Positions 31,929 through 42,530 of a stretch of 64,000 nt of DNA are shown here, one piece after another (the first letter of the stretch is position 1; every line of letters starts with the position of its first letter). The translations under genes and the position numbers were made by a program. The DNA is from Globisporangium splendens (taxonomy: Eukaryota; Oomycota; Peronosporomycetes; Pythiales; Pythiaceae): assembly GCA_006386115.1 (NCBI GenBank), contig VFIW01000161.1, positions 1 to 64,000 on the forward strand, written 5' to 3'. Below the pieces are notes generated by a model, which saw only the letters and a list, made by a program, of their open reading frames with translations, made no database searches and was not told where the DNA came from.

Positions 31929-33305
31929 CCATCAGAGTATGCAAGCATCGACACATTCCAGTTTCCACAGCTTGAGTTAAACACAATTCCAGTCAAGCTG
32001 CAAACGATTCGAGACCGATGTCAACAATTGCCTGAGTCCAAGTGGCTTGTCCGTGATGTGTGGCCAGCGCTAGAGTTTCTGTTCCACACCATGGTGTCAC
32101 AACAAATACGGCCAACAGACACTGTTGCTGAGAAATATTGTGCTGCCTTACGCAGTTTGGACCGATACCTGCGCACTACGTTGTCTGAAAAATCGACTGC
32201 TCACGCTGCCAGAAGTCGACAAGTCGCTGAGTCCCACCACGTGATTTACGAAGAGCTGGATCGTTTGCTTGACATGGTGCATGTGAGTAAGAGCCACCCA
32301 ATCCGGAGCTGGAAGCGCAGCGAAGCGAGCATTGATCAGCGGATTCTAAAGGATGCGAATTGTGTAAAAGCAAGCGCGATACCAGGAGCTGTGTCGCTGA
32401 AAATGTTCGGTTTATCAAGGACAGAACTTTGTGATGGCAGAACTGGTGACGAGCCTCAAGCTGTGCCAACGTGGTTCTTGCCTTTGCGAAAACTTCAATT
32501 CTCCTCTTCCAGCGAAATTGGACAAGGCGCGTTTGGAAAAGTGTATAAAGGTGTTTGGCTGGATACTCCGGTTGTGGTGAAGTTCATGGGGTACGAAGGC
32601 GACAGGGACACGATTTCCAACGAGCTCTTCCTTCACGAAGTACGAGTGTGGCATCGACTGAAGAAGCACCCGCACATTGTGGAGTTGTATGGTGCCTGCC
32701 ACGTCGACAAGCGTTATTTTGTGTGTGAATACGCTTCGAATGGGGATTTGCGAGACTATTTGAAGCGAGCTGGAAACGACCATTTGGTTTGGGATAAACT
32801 CTACGAGGTCGCGCTCGGACTTGCGTACATGCATGGGTTGAGCGTCGTGCACAACGATCTCAAGTGCGACAACGTGCTCGTGGGTATGGATGGGAAGGCG
32901 AAGCTCATTGACTTTGGGCTGAGCGCGATCGTCGGCGACTCTGAAATCATGGTGGATCCAAAGCTCATGGGAGCTATTCATTGGAAATCACCCGAGTATC
33001 TGGCTGGTGGGCGACCGTCGTTTGCCTCCGACGTGTATTCGTTTGCAATGTGCATCCTAGAAACAGTCACGGGCGACATTCCGTGGGGGAGCAACGCGAT
33101 TGGTGGTGTCGTCAAATATCGTGTGCAAAGAGGAAACATTCCACCGCGACCTGGAACGATGAACGACAAGCAGTGGAACCTGATTGCGTTGATGACAAAG
33201 CAGAATCCGTCCGAACGAGTGAGGATGACGTTTGTCGTGGACAAGCTGTTCGAGATCTCAGAAGCGGAAAAGAGTCGCGCTGCTGCAGGTCCAGGTGTCC
33301 CGTGA
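31929..33305 (+). CDS. TKL kinase domain, intact 3' exon
   Basis: Begins after an 82-nt phase-0 intron (31847-31928, GTACGT...TACCAG) and runs 458 codons to TGA at 33303-33305. The first about 120 residues form the helical linker (FPQLELNTIPVKL, VWPALEFLFHTM, HHVIYEELDRLLDMV), like that before domain 3 of the divergent gene. The kinase domain is complete: GQGAFGKVYKG, VVVK (lysine codon 32580), CEYASNGDLRDYL, VVHNDLKCDN, intact IDFGLSA, IHWKSPEYL, ASDVYSFAMCILETVTG, NPSERVR. With K, D and DFG all present it should be an active, non-RD (H-N-D) kinase. Whether it is translated alone from an internal start (the first ATG in the exon, 32089, lies within the helical linker; an upstream exon could also supply one) or as the tail of the 27.6 kb gene is unclear. 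Confidence 0.78.
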   Translation, partial: PSEYASIDTFQFPQLELNTIPVKLQTIRDRCQQLPESKWLVRDVWPALEFLFHTMVSQQIRPTDTVAEKYCAALRSLDRYLRTTLSEKSTAHAARSRQVAESHHVIYEELDRLLDMVHVSKSHPIRSWKRSEASIDQRILKDANCVKASAIPGAVSLKMFGLSRTELCDGRTGDEPQAVPTWFLPLRKLQFSSSSEIGQGAFGKVYKGVWLDTPVVVKFMGYEGDRDTISNELFLHEVRVWHRLKKHPHIVELYGACHVDKRYFVCEYASNGDLRDYLKRAGNDHLVWDKLYEVALGLAYMHGLSVVHNDLKCDNVLVGMDGKAKLIDFGLSAIVGDSEIMVDPKLMGAIHWKSPEYLAGGRPSFASDVYSFAMCILETVTGDIPWGSNAIGGVVKYRVQRGNIPPRPGTMNDKQWNLIALMTKQNPSERVRMTFVVDKLFEISEAEKSRAAAGPGVP

Positions 33306-34760
33306 GTCCAATCATCTCTTTGCTTTCCTTGCCGAGTACCAGTGCGACCACGTCTACAGATCAAAATCTTCCGTTTTAGATATTGCATGATTCTGCATAC
33401 TCGTTTTTCTCATCTGGCAAGTACAGTGTATGGATGCATGACGAAAAGAAAAAGCGCATTGAAAAACGAATAAATCCTTTATGTGTGTGTGTGTATTTGT
33501 TTCCTTGGTCCGTCAACTCGACGTCAGATGCTTTGAATGAAGAAAAAGTGTATCCTTTTCTGGTTTTCATGTACGGCGCGTCTGATATACATGATCAGAC
33601 ATATCATACTCATCTAAAACGACTGCTGCTACTGCATTTGAACTCCACAACACTGCATGTGCGAAACGAAAAACTCCTGTGGAGCGCGAGGCTAAGCAAT
33701 AACCCAGCTCGCACACTCTCGATGGCACTGACTCAATGAAGCATGGTTTTCAAATTGACAAACATGACGCTCGCAGATGGTACGCTCCATTATTCAATGT
33801 CTGTAGATGCAATCACGCACAAACGCGCCGCACTTCACGCTGTCCTCGGAAAGCCTCATAGTGGCACTGCGGCTCAACAACAACAACAACAAAAGCAACA
33901 CACGAGCACACACACTTGATCCAGCAGCAAGCGTCAATCAATCAACAGCCATGTGCAAACGGCAGTACAACACATACTATATAAGGAAAGGCAGCTCGCC
34001 TGCATCACGCCTCGTCCTACGAGATCCCCTGCCTTTCTCTTCTGCTGTCCACTCTTCTTGCTTGTCCCTGGAATGCAAAGCACGACTGAAGGCATCACGT
34101 CGCAGTGTCAGCAACGCGCATTCCCTCGACGCTGACGGTTGTTTGTGCATTTACTCATCCATCCATCCGCGCACACGCAGCGCGCAAAACGCGCAATCGC
34201 ATCATTCATGGGTCTGCGATATGTGTGGCCATTTGAAAATGGTGAGTGCGCGCCAAGCTGCCAACACTCGTGCTGGCATGTCGTCCGAAGGCACCAAGTG
34301 AGTGGACGTGCATCACTCCGTGTCATTCCTTCTCACTCTTTCGAACGAATGTTGCACAACCTGGACGCATTTTCGCAAATGGAGCGCTCAGCAACACACA
34401 AGACGTCGTCGATGAAGATGATGACGACGTCTTCTCTTCTTTTCTCCCATGACCACAGCAGCATCCGAGAGCGAAGGAGTGAGTGAGTGAGTGAATGCGA
34501 GCACCACTATGATCAGCAGCAGCGAAGCGTCCATGTTCCCTATTGCCGTGTGATTGAAGAGGCGCTGTTTCCAGAATGCGCAATTGGTGGTGGTGTCCGA
34601 CTTCGGATGTCGGCGTCGTCTTGAGCTGATGGTGCGTTTGGTGAGTGCGATACTCCAAGAGGTACTCCAAGAGGCACGTCGTGCGCCGTTCATTCTTTAT
34701 GTTACCTTACTTGTTGTGGTACTACAACGCGTAAATGGCTCTGATCATCAGTGCGATTAG
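33306..34760. other. Intergenic, short simple repeats only
   Basis: Contains small (GT)n, (CAA)n and (GTGA)n runs. A frame ending WVCDMCGHLKM at about 34240 meets a GTGAGT and could be an exon remnant with a CxxC pair, but nothing around it supports a gene. Confidence 0.4.
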
Positions 34761-35530
34761 GATGCCGTGGAAGTCGCGACGGTGGTGCGGAAGACCGTTG
34801 AGGGGAGTGTAATGTGCTGCGACAGCGAGGTGGCGACAAGGAAAGGAGAGGACGCAGCAGCTGAAGAGGAAAAAATGGAGCACGAGGACAAGAAGGAAGA
34901 GAACGATGAAGATGTGGCGGCAAATAACGAAGACGATGCGGACAGCAAACAGGAGCAGCAGGAACGAGAAGCAGACAACGCTCGCAGTGCCAGTGGCAGC
35001 AAGCCCAATTCTCTCTTCTCCTCTGTCGGCGGATACATTGTGAAGACTTTGTTTGGCAGTCTGATCACTTCGGTCAAGTCGGTTCGAAACTACTGCATTC
35101 GGCGGACGGAGTGGGTTCCATGGTGCTGCATTCCGCGGACGAAGTCTGTAAACACTTGCTGCACACGGTCGATGGAATTCTAGATTCACTCGCAAGCGGG
35201 AACCCTTAGTATACTCATGGTGAGGACGTGAATGACGATGCCCTGGCAGTGCGGCGATTCATGTTGCTGGATTTGCAAGAAGATGCCGACACGCGCTTGG
35301 AGCTACCGATGGACGCGGAAACTTCTACAAAGTGGAAGACTGCGACGCAGAGTGATGAGCTGGAGGCGGTGAAGGCAGAAGTACTGGTGCATTATCCTGC
35401 AGTTGTGGAGAAATTCACAGAACTTGTGCCATCGGCGATCGATGCCGAGACGTTCTTGATGCACTACATCTACAAAGCGTCGCTGCTCGCTGTGCAAGAA
35501 CAGCGTGGTGCAGATTTGCTCTTCTTCGTG
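34761..35530 (+). pseudogene. BSD-domain protein pseudogene
   Basis: The exon begins after CGATTAG at 34760 (or at the ATG at 34812). It first codes an acidic, Glu/Asp-rich segment, then SLFSSVGGYIVKTLFGSL. Near 35080 the frame shifts: SKLLHSADGVGSMVLHSADEV and HTVDGILDSLASGNP are in another frame. A TAG near 35207 interrupts that frame, which then continues DDALAVRRFMLLDLQEDADTRLELPM and the BSD-like core LVPSAIDAETFLMHYIYKASLL to EQRGADLL. The order (acidic, amphipathic helix, BSD) matches small BSD-domain proteins. Two lesions in one gene argue for a pseudogene rather than sequencing error, though either could be checked. Original function in the family is poorly defined. Confidence 0.6.
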
Positions 35531-36215
35531 GGAAGGTGCCGCTGTCACCCTGATGTTGTCGCGGTTAGAAGGAATCGGGACACTGCAAGATGGAGTGCAA
35601 AATCGCAAGCTTCAAGTTCTTCGGGGAAAGTACCCATCGTCGTGTGCTACGCCTGCTACGGCGTACGCGTTGGACGTCGCGATTGGACATCGATCACCTA
35701 CGCCGCCCGAGCTTCTCATCGTCAATCAGATGGTCACAGGCGATGCTAGTGCCGTCATTCCAGCGAGCATTGTGGATGTGTGTGTGTTTCCGTGTTGGGA
35801 AACAGGTCTCAAAAATGCGATCGTGTGGTTGTTGGTTGTCAGCATTGGCGCCACCTGGACCATGCAGGAGTCCTCGAGCACGTGCTGCGGCGGCCCTTCG
35901 ACCACGATGACATTGCATGGTTGCTTTTGTTTGAACTACTTTCGCCAACGAAGTGTTTCATTTTCACACCTCGCACAGTGACAGACGATTTCTGCCAGTT
36001 TCATCCTATCGGCGCTCTCGGCGATCGCGATGTGTCGACCCTCGTGTTGAACTCGTAGATGAGGCTCGCGTTGGTTAGGATTGCGTCGTCTCGGCAACAC
36101 TACAGAGACTTTGGTTTATCGTCACATCAAGTATCCCAGTATTGCTATGGAGAACGAGAGTGGATATAGTGCATGAACAGCAGCACCTCACTATCGAAGT
36201 AAGTGCCCAGCGTGT
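35531..36215. other. Coding-like but unrecognised degenerate stretch
   Basis: Plus-strand text such as PPELLIVNQMVTGDASAVIPASIVDV (35505 frame) and DHDDIAWLLLFELLSPTKCFIFTP (35780 frame) looks protein-like but sits in two frames with no start. I do not recognise the family. Confidence 0.3.
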
Positions 36216-36911
36216 GTGATGCAGGTGCGGGCTGTGGCTCATCGGATGAGAACGCTCAAAGGAGAAAAGATCAATGCAACTTGCCTGAGCCAACTGCTCA
36301 GCGTACTGGAGAGACAAGACTTGTCACGCCAACTGGAAGCATGGCGCTTGTATTTCGACGGAGGTGCACGCGGCAACCCAGGTCCAGGAGGCAGTGGATG
36401 GGTACTCATCTTCCTGAATGAACGCAGCAATCGATGGGAACTCAAACCATGCGGCTATGCGTACATGGGACCAGAAGTCACGAACAATTGGTGCGAATAC
36501 AGCGCGCTGAAAGATGGTCTGGCATACAGTGCACACTACCTTCAGCACTATGAAGTCAAGTTGGAAGTCTTCGGAGACAGCCAAATGATTATCGCAGCCC
36601 AGAACGGGTTCGCCTCAATACGCCAGACCGAGTTGCAGCCACTAGCAGTTCGGGTAAACCAAATCATCGCCAACTTTGCGTGGATCTCCTGGAATCACAC
36701 AAAACGAGAACAAATCAAAATGGCCGATCTTCTCGCCAACGTGGCAATGACCTCCAAGAATGCGAAGATACTCACCGACGAATCGCGGGGAAACGATCAA
36801 ATTCTTCTGTCTCAAGTCGCAGCTCTGCTCGACAATGATATCAGTGCCACACCGTCAAAACTCAGAAACACCTCACTCTCAGCAGTGCTAATGAGACTCA
36901 GGAATTCTTAA
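36216..36911 (+). CDS. Retroelement-type RNase H fragment
   Basis: Open frame of about 231 codons whose central part is an RNase HI fold: LYFDGGARGNPGPGGSG, NNWCEYSALKDGL, VFGDSQMII and KMADLLANVAM supply the four D-E-D-D metal-binding acids. This domain normally ends the ORF2 of plant-like and oomycete LINEs, where it degrades the RNA template. No reverse transcriptase is visible upstream, so this is a 5'-truncated insertion or a captured domain. It differs clearly from the RNase H of the LINE at 53-62 kb (a second LINE family). A long (CT)n run follows 35 bp after the stop and may be the element's 3' end. The first codon of the open frame is not a proven start. Confidence 0.6.
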   Translation: MMQVRAVAHRMRTLKGEKINATCLSQLLSVLERQDLSRQLEAWRLYFDGGARGNPGPGGSGWVLIFLNERSNRWELKPCGYAYMGPEVTNNWCEYSALKDGLAYSAHYLQHYEVKLEVFGDSQMIIAAQNGFASIRQTELQPLAVRVNQIIANFAWISWNHTKREQIKMADLLANVAMTSKNAKILTDESRGNDQILLSQVAALLDNDISATPSKLRNTSLSAVLMRLRNS

Positions 36912-37513
36912 ACTGTATGTAGATCATAAGTTAAATAGAACTACCTTCTCTCTCTCTCTCTCTCTCTCTCTTTATTCACAGAAACACATACAACGCGGCT
37001 CCGCAGTGAAAATCATTCAAGAAATAGTAATCTAGAACGACTCGCGCGTCTTCCAGGTTCCCGCGAGCGACAGCCGTTTGGTCGTCGTGGCTCGTTGTTT
37101 TGGCTTCGCAAAGATGACAAGGTATCCAAGCGGTGAATTGACCCGAAACATCATTGCGCTGAACGTTTGAGATGCCAGCCACCACATGGCTTTACGAAAA
37201 GAAATTCATCCGAGCCTCGTTGCAGAAAGGACTACATTTGCACTACCACTAGAGGCTTGTGAGCCCCAGCTGTTGATGACGAACATCCTGTAGCGACTTT
37301 ACATGAATGACTTTCAGAAGTGTAATCACCGCGCATCACCGATTCCCGCGCGACATATGGTTGTTATGCAGTTGCGACTAGCTCCAACGGACATCAACGC
37401 AGAGAGGACTTTCGTCTTTGCGAACCACTTACAATCATCCTTCAGGTCAGCAGCCAATATCGCTGCGTTTCTCCTCTCACTCTTCGATCTGCTGCCTGAC
37501 GATCAAGCGAACC
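36912..37513. other. Intergenic
   Basis: Contains the (CT)n run. A short minus frame (36976-37185) reads protein-like text (ARGNLEDARVVLDYYFLNDF) but has no recognisable family. The remainder is the 5' region of the first AA17 gene. Confidence 0.4.
36947..36972. repeat. (CT)n microsatellite
   Basis: Thirteen or so CT units just after the RNase H frame, suggesting a LINE simple-repeat tail. Confidence 0.75.
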
Positions 37514-38517
37514 ATGGCCAACTTTCAACTTTGTGTCACTGCTCCACTTGCAGTGTTTGCTCTCTTTGTCGGCTTGGCTCCGTCCACTGTCCATGGTCAC
37601 GGTTACCTGATCCAGCCCAAAACCAGCTTTACTGGGTACGGCGGTGGCTACAGTGCGATCGTCCAAAACTCGACTTTGACACCACCGGCCGGGAAGCGGT
37701 TCATTTGGTTCCAAGACCAAATTGCTGGCATTTTTGAAGCTGCACTCAAGCCGACAGGGAAATCGCTCAAGAATTTCATCCTCGAAAACCAAGACACCTC
37801 GGTGCAAGCAGAGGGAGCTCCCAAACCTCATTCGGCTGCGTGTGGATACTCGCTGCCCAATGGCGCGCCACAGGATTTGCCCGACAAGCTGCAATGGAAG
37901 ATGGATTTCCTGCACCCAGGACCGTGCGAAGTATACTGCGACGATGAGCTTGTTGTCCCGTACACGACCGATTGCTGGACCAAGTTCTCCGACAATATGA
38001 TCCCGTACAACAAAGCGAAATGCGTCGGCAAGAAGCAACTGACGCTGTACTTCCTTGCGGTGCACTACCCGCCATGGCAAGTCTACAGTAAGTACTCATC
38101 GGATCTATTGCTTGAACTAGAGCCATGCTGTGTTCCTAATATGTTGTGCGATCGTGTGTGTGCACAGTCAATTGCGTTCCGCTTAAAGGCACAAGCTCCG
38201 GCAGTGTGGCGTCAGACGCTACACCAGCTCCAGTTGCGACAACGAAAGCGCCAGCGACGAATGCACCCACTCCCATGACGCCGGCAGCGACGAAGGCGAA
38301 GCCAACAACGACGACTATGAGTCCCATGACCGCAGCGAAGCCAATGAAGACCAAGAAGCCTCCGACGACGCGTACGCCAATGCCAATGGCCACATCCATG
38401 CCAGTCACAGCGACTCCAACGTCGCCACCGCCTTCCGCTTCGACAACCGACCCAGCTGCATCGACCATCATCCCTCCGAGCAAGCTATGCAACATCAAGA
38501 GCAAGCGAAAGCTCTAA
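37514..38517 (+). CDS. AA17 family lytic polysaccharide monooxygenase, secreted (copy 1)
   Basis: Exons 37514-38087 and 38168-38517, 307 aa. The 80-nt phase-1 intron (GTAAGT...GCACAG) restores WQVYINCVPL, which is contiguous in the two paralogues. Residues 1-28 are a signal peptide; cleavage after STVHG exposes His29-Gly, the copper-binding N-terminal histidine of LPMOs. Shared core: GYGGGY, ENQDTS, CGY, FLHPGPCEVYCDDELVVPY, DCW, YNKAKC, LYFLAVHYPPWQVY. AA17 enzymes are copper oxidases described from oomycetes that cleave pectic homogalacturonan. The C-terminal about 110 residues are a Thr/Pro/Ala/Met/Lys-rich linker ending KSKRKL. Start chosen because it gives the signal peptide directly. 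This copy differs most (LHPGPCEVY, FLAVHYPPW) and is the only one with an intron. Confidence 0.88.
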
Positions 38518-39060
38518 TCGCGCCTCAAAATGGGTTGGTTCGTAAAGTTGTGGATGTTTCTATCATGCGTCATACTCGAAGTAGCTCCTGTCAAGTGGTT
38601 TGCGTGTCGAATCTTTAAGCACAACCGAGAGCCTGTCTTTCTTCTGCTGCATGCTGGAACGGTGCATTCTTCCGTTGAGCTCTCCTGACCTGTGCGGCTT
38701 TTGTTTAGGGAGCTGCGGGTGTAATCACAAAGCGTCACTTGCCTCTAACACACGTTCCAAACGACTTGGGATCAATTCGTCTGAGGATGGATAGATGCGG
38801 TATGTCAGATGCACCATGTCTCTGGTGTGAAAATGCAGAGTAAAGATGTGCAATGCCTCTGTACAATCCGAGATGATGTCTTGGTGCGGTGAACGTCCGA
38901 TACGCTTTGTTTTGTATGAGAGATGTGTTTGACATCTCCACCGATGACAAAGAAAGCGATTGTTGTGGTGTCAGGAAATAGAATCGAATCCCTTTTTTCA
39001 AGGACAACTGTGATAAACGTTTTATTGATGTACAAACTTTGCACAATGGTTATGGACTGT

Positions 39061-39133
39061 GTTTGTAAACACTGAGATCAACCAGTTTCTACTTGTAAGT
39101 TATAGAAACTGGCTAAAGTCAGAGTTTACAAAC
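39061..39133. repeat. Long imperfect hairpin (MITE-like or small-RNA-like)
   Basis: Arms 39061-39091 and 39103-39133 pair at 26 of 31 positions around an 11-nt loop. Terminal GTTTGTAAAC and inner CCAGTTTCTA blocks are perfect. Seen directly; identity unknown. Confidence 0.6.
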
Positions 39134-39171
39134 TCAGCAGAGTTGGTGACGATTTAATGTGGCCCACAGTA

Positions 39172-39189
39172 AAACTGTTCGAACAGTTT
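39172..39189. repeat. Perfect 18-bp palindrome
   Basis: AAACTGTTCGAACAGTTT is its own reverse complement, 38 bp downstream of the hairpin. Confidence 0.7.
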
Positions 39190-40852
39190 AGAAATACCGT
39201 CAATGCTTTATATCACATCATCCCTTTGCGTTTGTGAAATGGAGCCACAACCGAAGCAACTCGGTGATGAGCTAGCAACACTCACCGTGTTCCTGTGAGC
39301 AAATGCAATGCAGTATGTGTGTCAGACGCATCTGGTTATATCTTACCATCCGACAACTTGGTATTACGTGTCGTAAATTAGTGAATGCCTTCACGGATAA
39401 TTAAGAGTGGTGAAGCTGACAGATTGCCTGATAAAAGAGAGCCAAGAGTGCTATAGAAAGATGGGCACTGCCAGCACAGCAGAATTGGAGTAAATCGGTG
39501 GGGTATTTACTGTCCTCATGTCACTCGAAGATAGGAGAACTGCGAATTTGAATCAATGACTGCAAGCAGTCCGCGTCGTCTGCGAAACATCGCCGAGAGC
39601 AACAATTGTTGGCAGCTGGTGGGACCGAAAAAGAGATCAGCCACCAGACGGTTTCGCAACCAAAGATGCCGTTGAGAGTCAGAAGGGAGGCTTTTTCGAA
39701 TAGACGACGCAACTTGTGACTGTTGAAGTTTCGATGTTCATTTCGAACAATTATGCTTATAAGGAGGTTTCTCAGCAATTTGCAATGTGTTGCACTATTC
39801 TAATTGAGTGCAGATAGATAGGTTTGGAAGCAGACATTATCGCTAAATTAATGGCTGTTGTGCTCTGTGACCCTCAGGATCGTGTGAGAAGCAGGCAGTA
39901 ACTCATCATTTTGCATCCCGAACGCATGCAAGCGCACAATTTCAAATTATTAACGTTAATATGGTGCGACTGAATCACGCAGCCGCCTGATCTCCGACGG
40001 TATTAAAACAATCCCGTCTCCTGTTCCAAGAAGACAGCAGATCCCAGTTTCCTCATCTGGCTGAGATGGAGTCGAGAGTGCCTCATTCTCACAGCACATA
40101 CTCAGCCAGAACCACCATTTCAGAATACTGAAACAAATCCTAACGTACACGCATTGGAGCTTTCAGTGGAAGCAGACTGCAGAGTTGCTTGTGGCTGTTG
40201 ACGACGGCGCTGTCTTCCCGCATCCGAGTCGTTTCTTTCGATGACCGATCGTCACCACATTGTCAATGCAGCAGTTGGTCCATTTTCACATGAGTGCAGC
40301 CAAATCAAGGCAAAATTGTAATTTTCCCTCTCTAAAACGTCTCAATCAGGGGAACACCGATCATGGTTCCGTTCGCGTCCCACTCGCTCGAATCACAACC
40401 CAGAACAACACTCACCAATATCTCTCTAGTCAGCTATGCATATCATATATATCTTGTAATTATTGATACTCTTGATGAAAGTCAGCGATAGCTGATTAAC
40501 TATTCTAAACTCTTTACAACCTCGTAATGTGCCCTCCTGTACAATTTCTTATATCTTAATCGCGGATCAAGCGGAGATGCCTGACTACATAGAGACTGGC
40601 ACATTGAGAGAGGGTTCCCAGCTGTTTCTGGGGGTCGACGTGACCTACGCTCCAAAACCAGATGGCTCACTTCCAACCCGGATGTAAAAGGTGCAACATA
40701 CCCACCTGTGAGTTCCCAAGTACTCTACCGAAAAGCCAGTGACTCCTGCGCGTGCAATGCGAACTCGTCGTTTCCGTCGTCAGTCTTGAATCCGCCGCTT
40801 CCTGCGCAAGTCCCCGCCTTCTCCCTCCAAGACCATCTTCCTTCAGACCACG

Positions 40853-41614
40853 ATGTTCAGCTCCCGCAACTGTGTGCTCGCGTCCGTCGCGGCGCTCGCG
40901 CTCACGACCTCGGTCAACGCCCACGGCCAGCTCACTCTCCCAGCGCCAACGTTCAACGGATACGGCGGTGGAGTGGCGTCGACGATCGACGTCAAGGTGT
41001 TGCCAGTGCCGTCGGGCATGACGTACTCGGCTGGTCCGGACACGAACGCCGCTGCGTTCGACAAGGCTTTCTCGGCCACAGGTCAGTCGCTCAAGGACTT
41101 TATCCTCAAGAATCAGGACCAGTCTGGTGCGACGTCCACGCCACTCAGTGCCGCGTGTGGGTTCTCGGACCCGAAGGGTACCCCGCAACCGCTCCCAGAC
41201 AAGATCCAGTGGGGCACGAGCTTCATCCACCCGGGTCCGTGCGAAGCTTGGTGTGACGACGAGATCGTGGTGCCGTACACTGCGAACTGCTGGACCGAGT
41301 TCAAGGACGGTTCGGTGCCATACGACAAAGCCAAGTGCCAGGGCAAGAAGCAGCTCACGTTCTACTGGTTGGCAGTGCACAGCCCGCCATGGCAGGTGTA
41401 CATCAACTGTGTGCCTCTGAGCGGCGCGAGCTCGAGCGGAAGCTCTTCGTCGTCGTCGACACCATCGGTGACGCCAAAGGCGACGACCAAGGCTCCATCT
41501 GCGACCACGACTGCTCCATCTGCTACCACGACTGCGCCTGCTGCGACGTCGGCGCCTTCGACAACTGCGCCGAGCAGCGGCAAGAAGTGCAAGCGAAAGA
41601 TGCGTCAGTTGTAG
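40853..41614 (+). CDS. AA17 family lytic polysaccharide monooxygenase, secreted (copy 2)
   Basis: 253 aa, intronless. Signal peptide residues 1-23 (ending TTSVNA), mature N-terminus His24-Gly-Gln, the first histidine-brace ligand. Core motifs: TFNGYGGG, LKDFILKNQDQ, AACGFSDPKG, FIHPGPCEAWCDDEIVVPYTANCW, YDKAKCQGKKQLTFYWLAVHSPPWQVYINC. His in FIHPGP and the aromatic FYW region are the likely remaining copper-site residues of AA17. The tail is Ser/Ala/Thr repeats ending KKCKRKMRQL. Predicted to act outside the cell on pectin, by family knowledge. ATG at 40853 is the first giving a signal peptide. Codon use is GC-rich compared with the kinase genes around it. Its 3' end faces the truncated minus-strand kinase 280 bp away. 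Confidence 0.9.
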   Translation: MFSSRNCVLASVAALALTTSVNAHGQLTLPAPTFNGYGGGVASTIDVKVLPVPSGMTYSAGPDTNAAAFDKAFSATGQSLKDFILKNQDQSGATSTPLSAACGFSDPKGTPQPLPDKIQWGTSFIHPGPCEAWCDDEIVVPYTANCWTEFKDGSVPYDKAKCQGKKQLTFYWLAVHSPPWQVYINCVPLSGASSSGSSSSSSTPSVTPKATTKAPSATTTAPSATTTAPAATSAPSTTAPSSGKKCKRKMRQL

Positions 41615-41896
41615 ATGTTTTTGTGAAAAGATGCGAGTTCTGAGTAAGATCGTTGTTTTGCGAGAGATAGAACCAATCGTAATACATTGCGAGTGTATTT
41701 TTTGTTCAGCACTCTGAATTACAGGTTGAGTTGCCTTTGTGAGATCTATGCGGACACCTCTTGATATGCCGCAGATTTCGAAGTGCGAGGATTCGCTCGG
41801 TCCATATTGGCTCGGAATTGGAAGCTCGTTTAACTGACGGTTGTCCAAGGCAAGGATTTTGACGACACCTTCGTCAGGAATTCCTGCTCTAAAATC

Positions 41897-42426
41897 TCCA
41901 TTTGCAAGTCTGCCAAGCGTTTCCTCTGCAGAAGACATGCGAGTTCGCTGTGATGGGTCCTTCGCTGTCATCGATTCAATAAGCTGCCATTGGTTGTCGC
42001 GCATTGTTGAAGAACGATTAGGAATTCGACCCTTTTCTGATAGAACCTGACGGCTGTCAGACGCATATTCCTCCCCCATGAGATGTCTCCACTCACAATC
42101 TCCAAAATGCACATCGCGAACGAATAAACGTCAGACGCAAACGTAGGTCGACCTCCTGCAAGGTATTCCGGCGACTTCCGGTGCACACCACCCATCTTCT
42201 TCACGTTTATCATGACCTCCGTTTCATTTGGAATCGAGCTCAGATCAAAATCAATCAGCTTCGCGTTTCCGTCGGAGTCAACCATGATATTGTCTCCCTT
42301 GAGGTCGTTGTGGATGGACTTGCAGAACAGCTCGTTGTTGAACACCAACTTGAGTCTCGCTGGTTCCTTCTCAATGGTGCTGCTTGAATGAGGAAATACC
42401 CAATATTTCAGAGTCTCTCCTTGCAT
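41897..42426 (-). pseudogene. TKL kinase remnant with internal deletion and frameshift
   Basis: Starts with ETLKYWVFPHSSSTIEKEPARL, equivalent to the beginning of the kinase exon at 44024, and after about 35 residues jumps straight to HNDLKGDN: the rest of the helical domain and the whole kinase N-lobe are missing. It then codes IDFDLSS, GGVHRKSPEYL (Trp of H-W-K-S changed to Arg), ASDVYSFAMCILE. A one-base shift at the CCCTTTTC run near 42030-42037 moves the C-lobe (GRIPNRSSTM, NQWQLIESMT, DPSQRTR) to another frame. The 212-bp part from HNDLKG to CILE is almost identical to the intact gene on the other strand. Non-functional as a kinase. Confidence 0.8.
42101..42312 (-). repeat. 212-bp inverted near-identical tract, left copy
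   Basis: Reverse complement of 45083-45294 with two base differences by eye. Ends within coding sequence on both sides. Its upstream edge coincides with the deletion junction of the kinase remnant. Confidence 0.88.
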
Positions 42427-42530
42427 TTGGAAGCAACAAGCAAAACAAAAAGAAGAGTTGGCGGAAATACTGACATCTCATCAACGCCTCCTCGTACAAC
42501 ATGCTTGCGATATGTAGAATCGGCACTTAC

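Larger units (their letters stand above)
38518..40852. other. Intergenic with a hairpin and palindrome
   Basis: No gene recognised. A 31-bp-arm hairpin lies at 39061-39133 and an 18-bp palindrome at 39172-39189. Open frames here are shadows of the flanking AA17 genes or chance. Confidence 0.45.

Noticed and set aside
40667..42112. 481-aa minus-strand open frame
   Set aside because: Its first 72 codons are the frame-shifted C-lobe of the kinase remnant; the rest is antisense to AA17 copy 2 and Arg-rich, a shadow of GC-rich codons.
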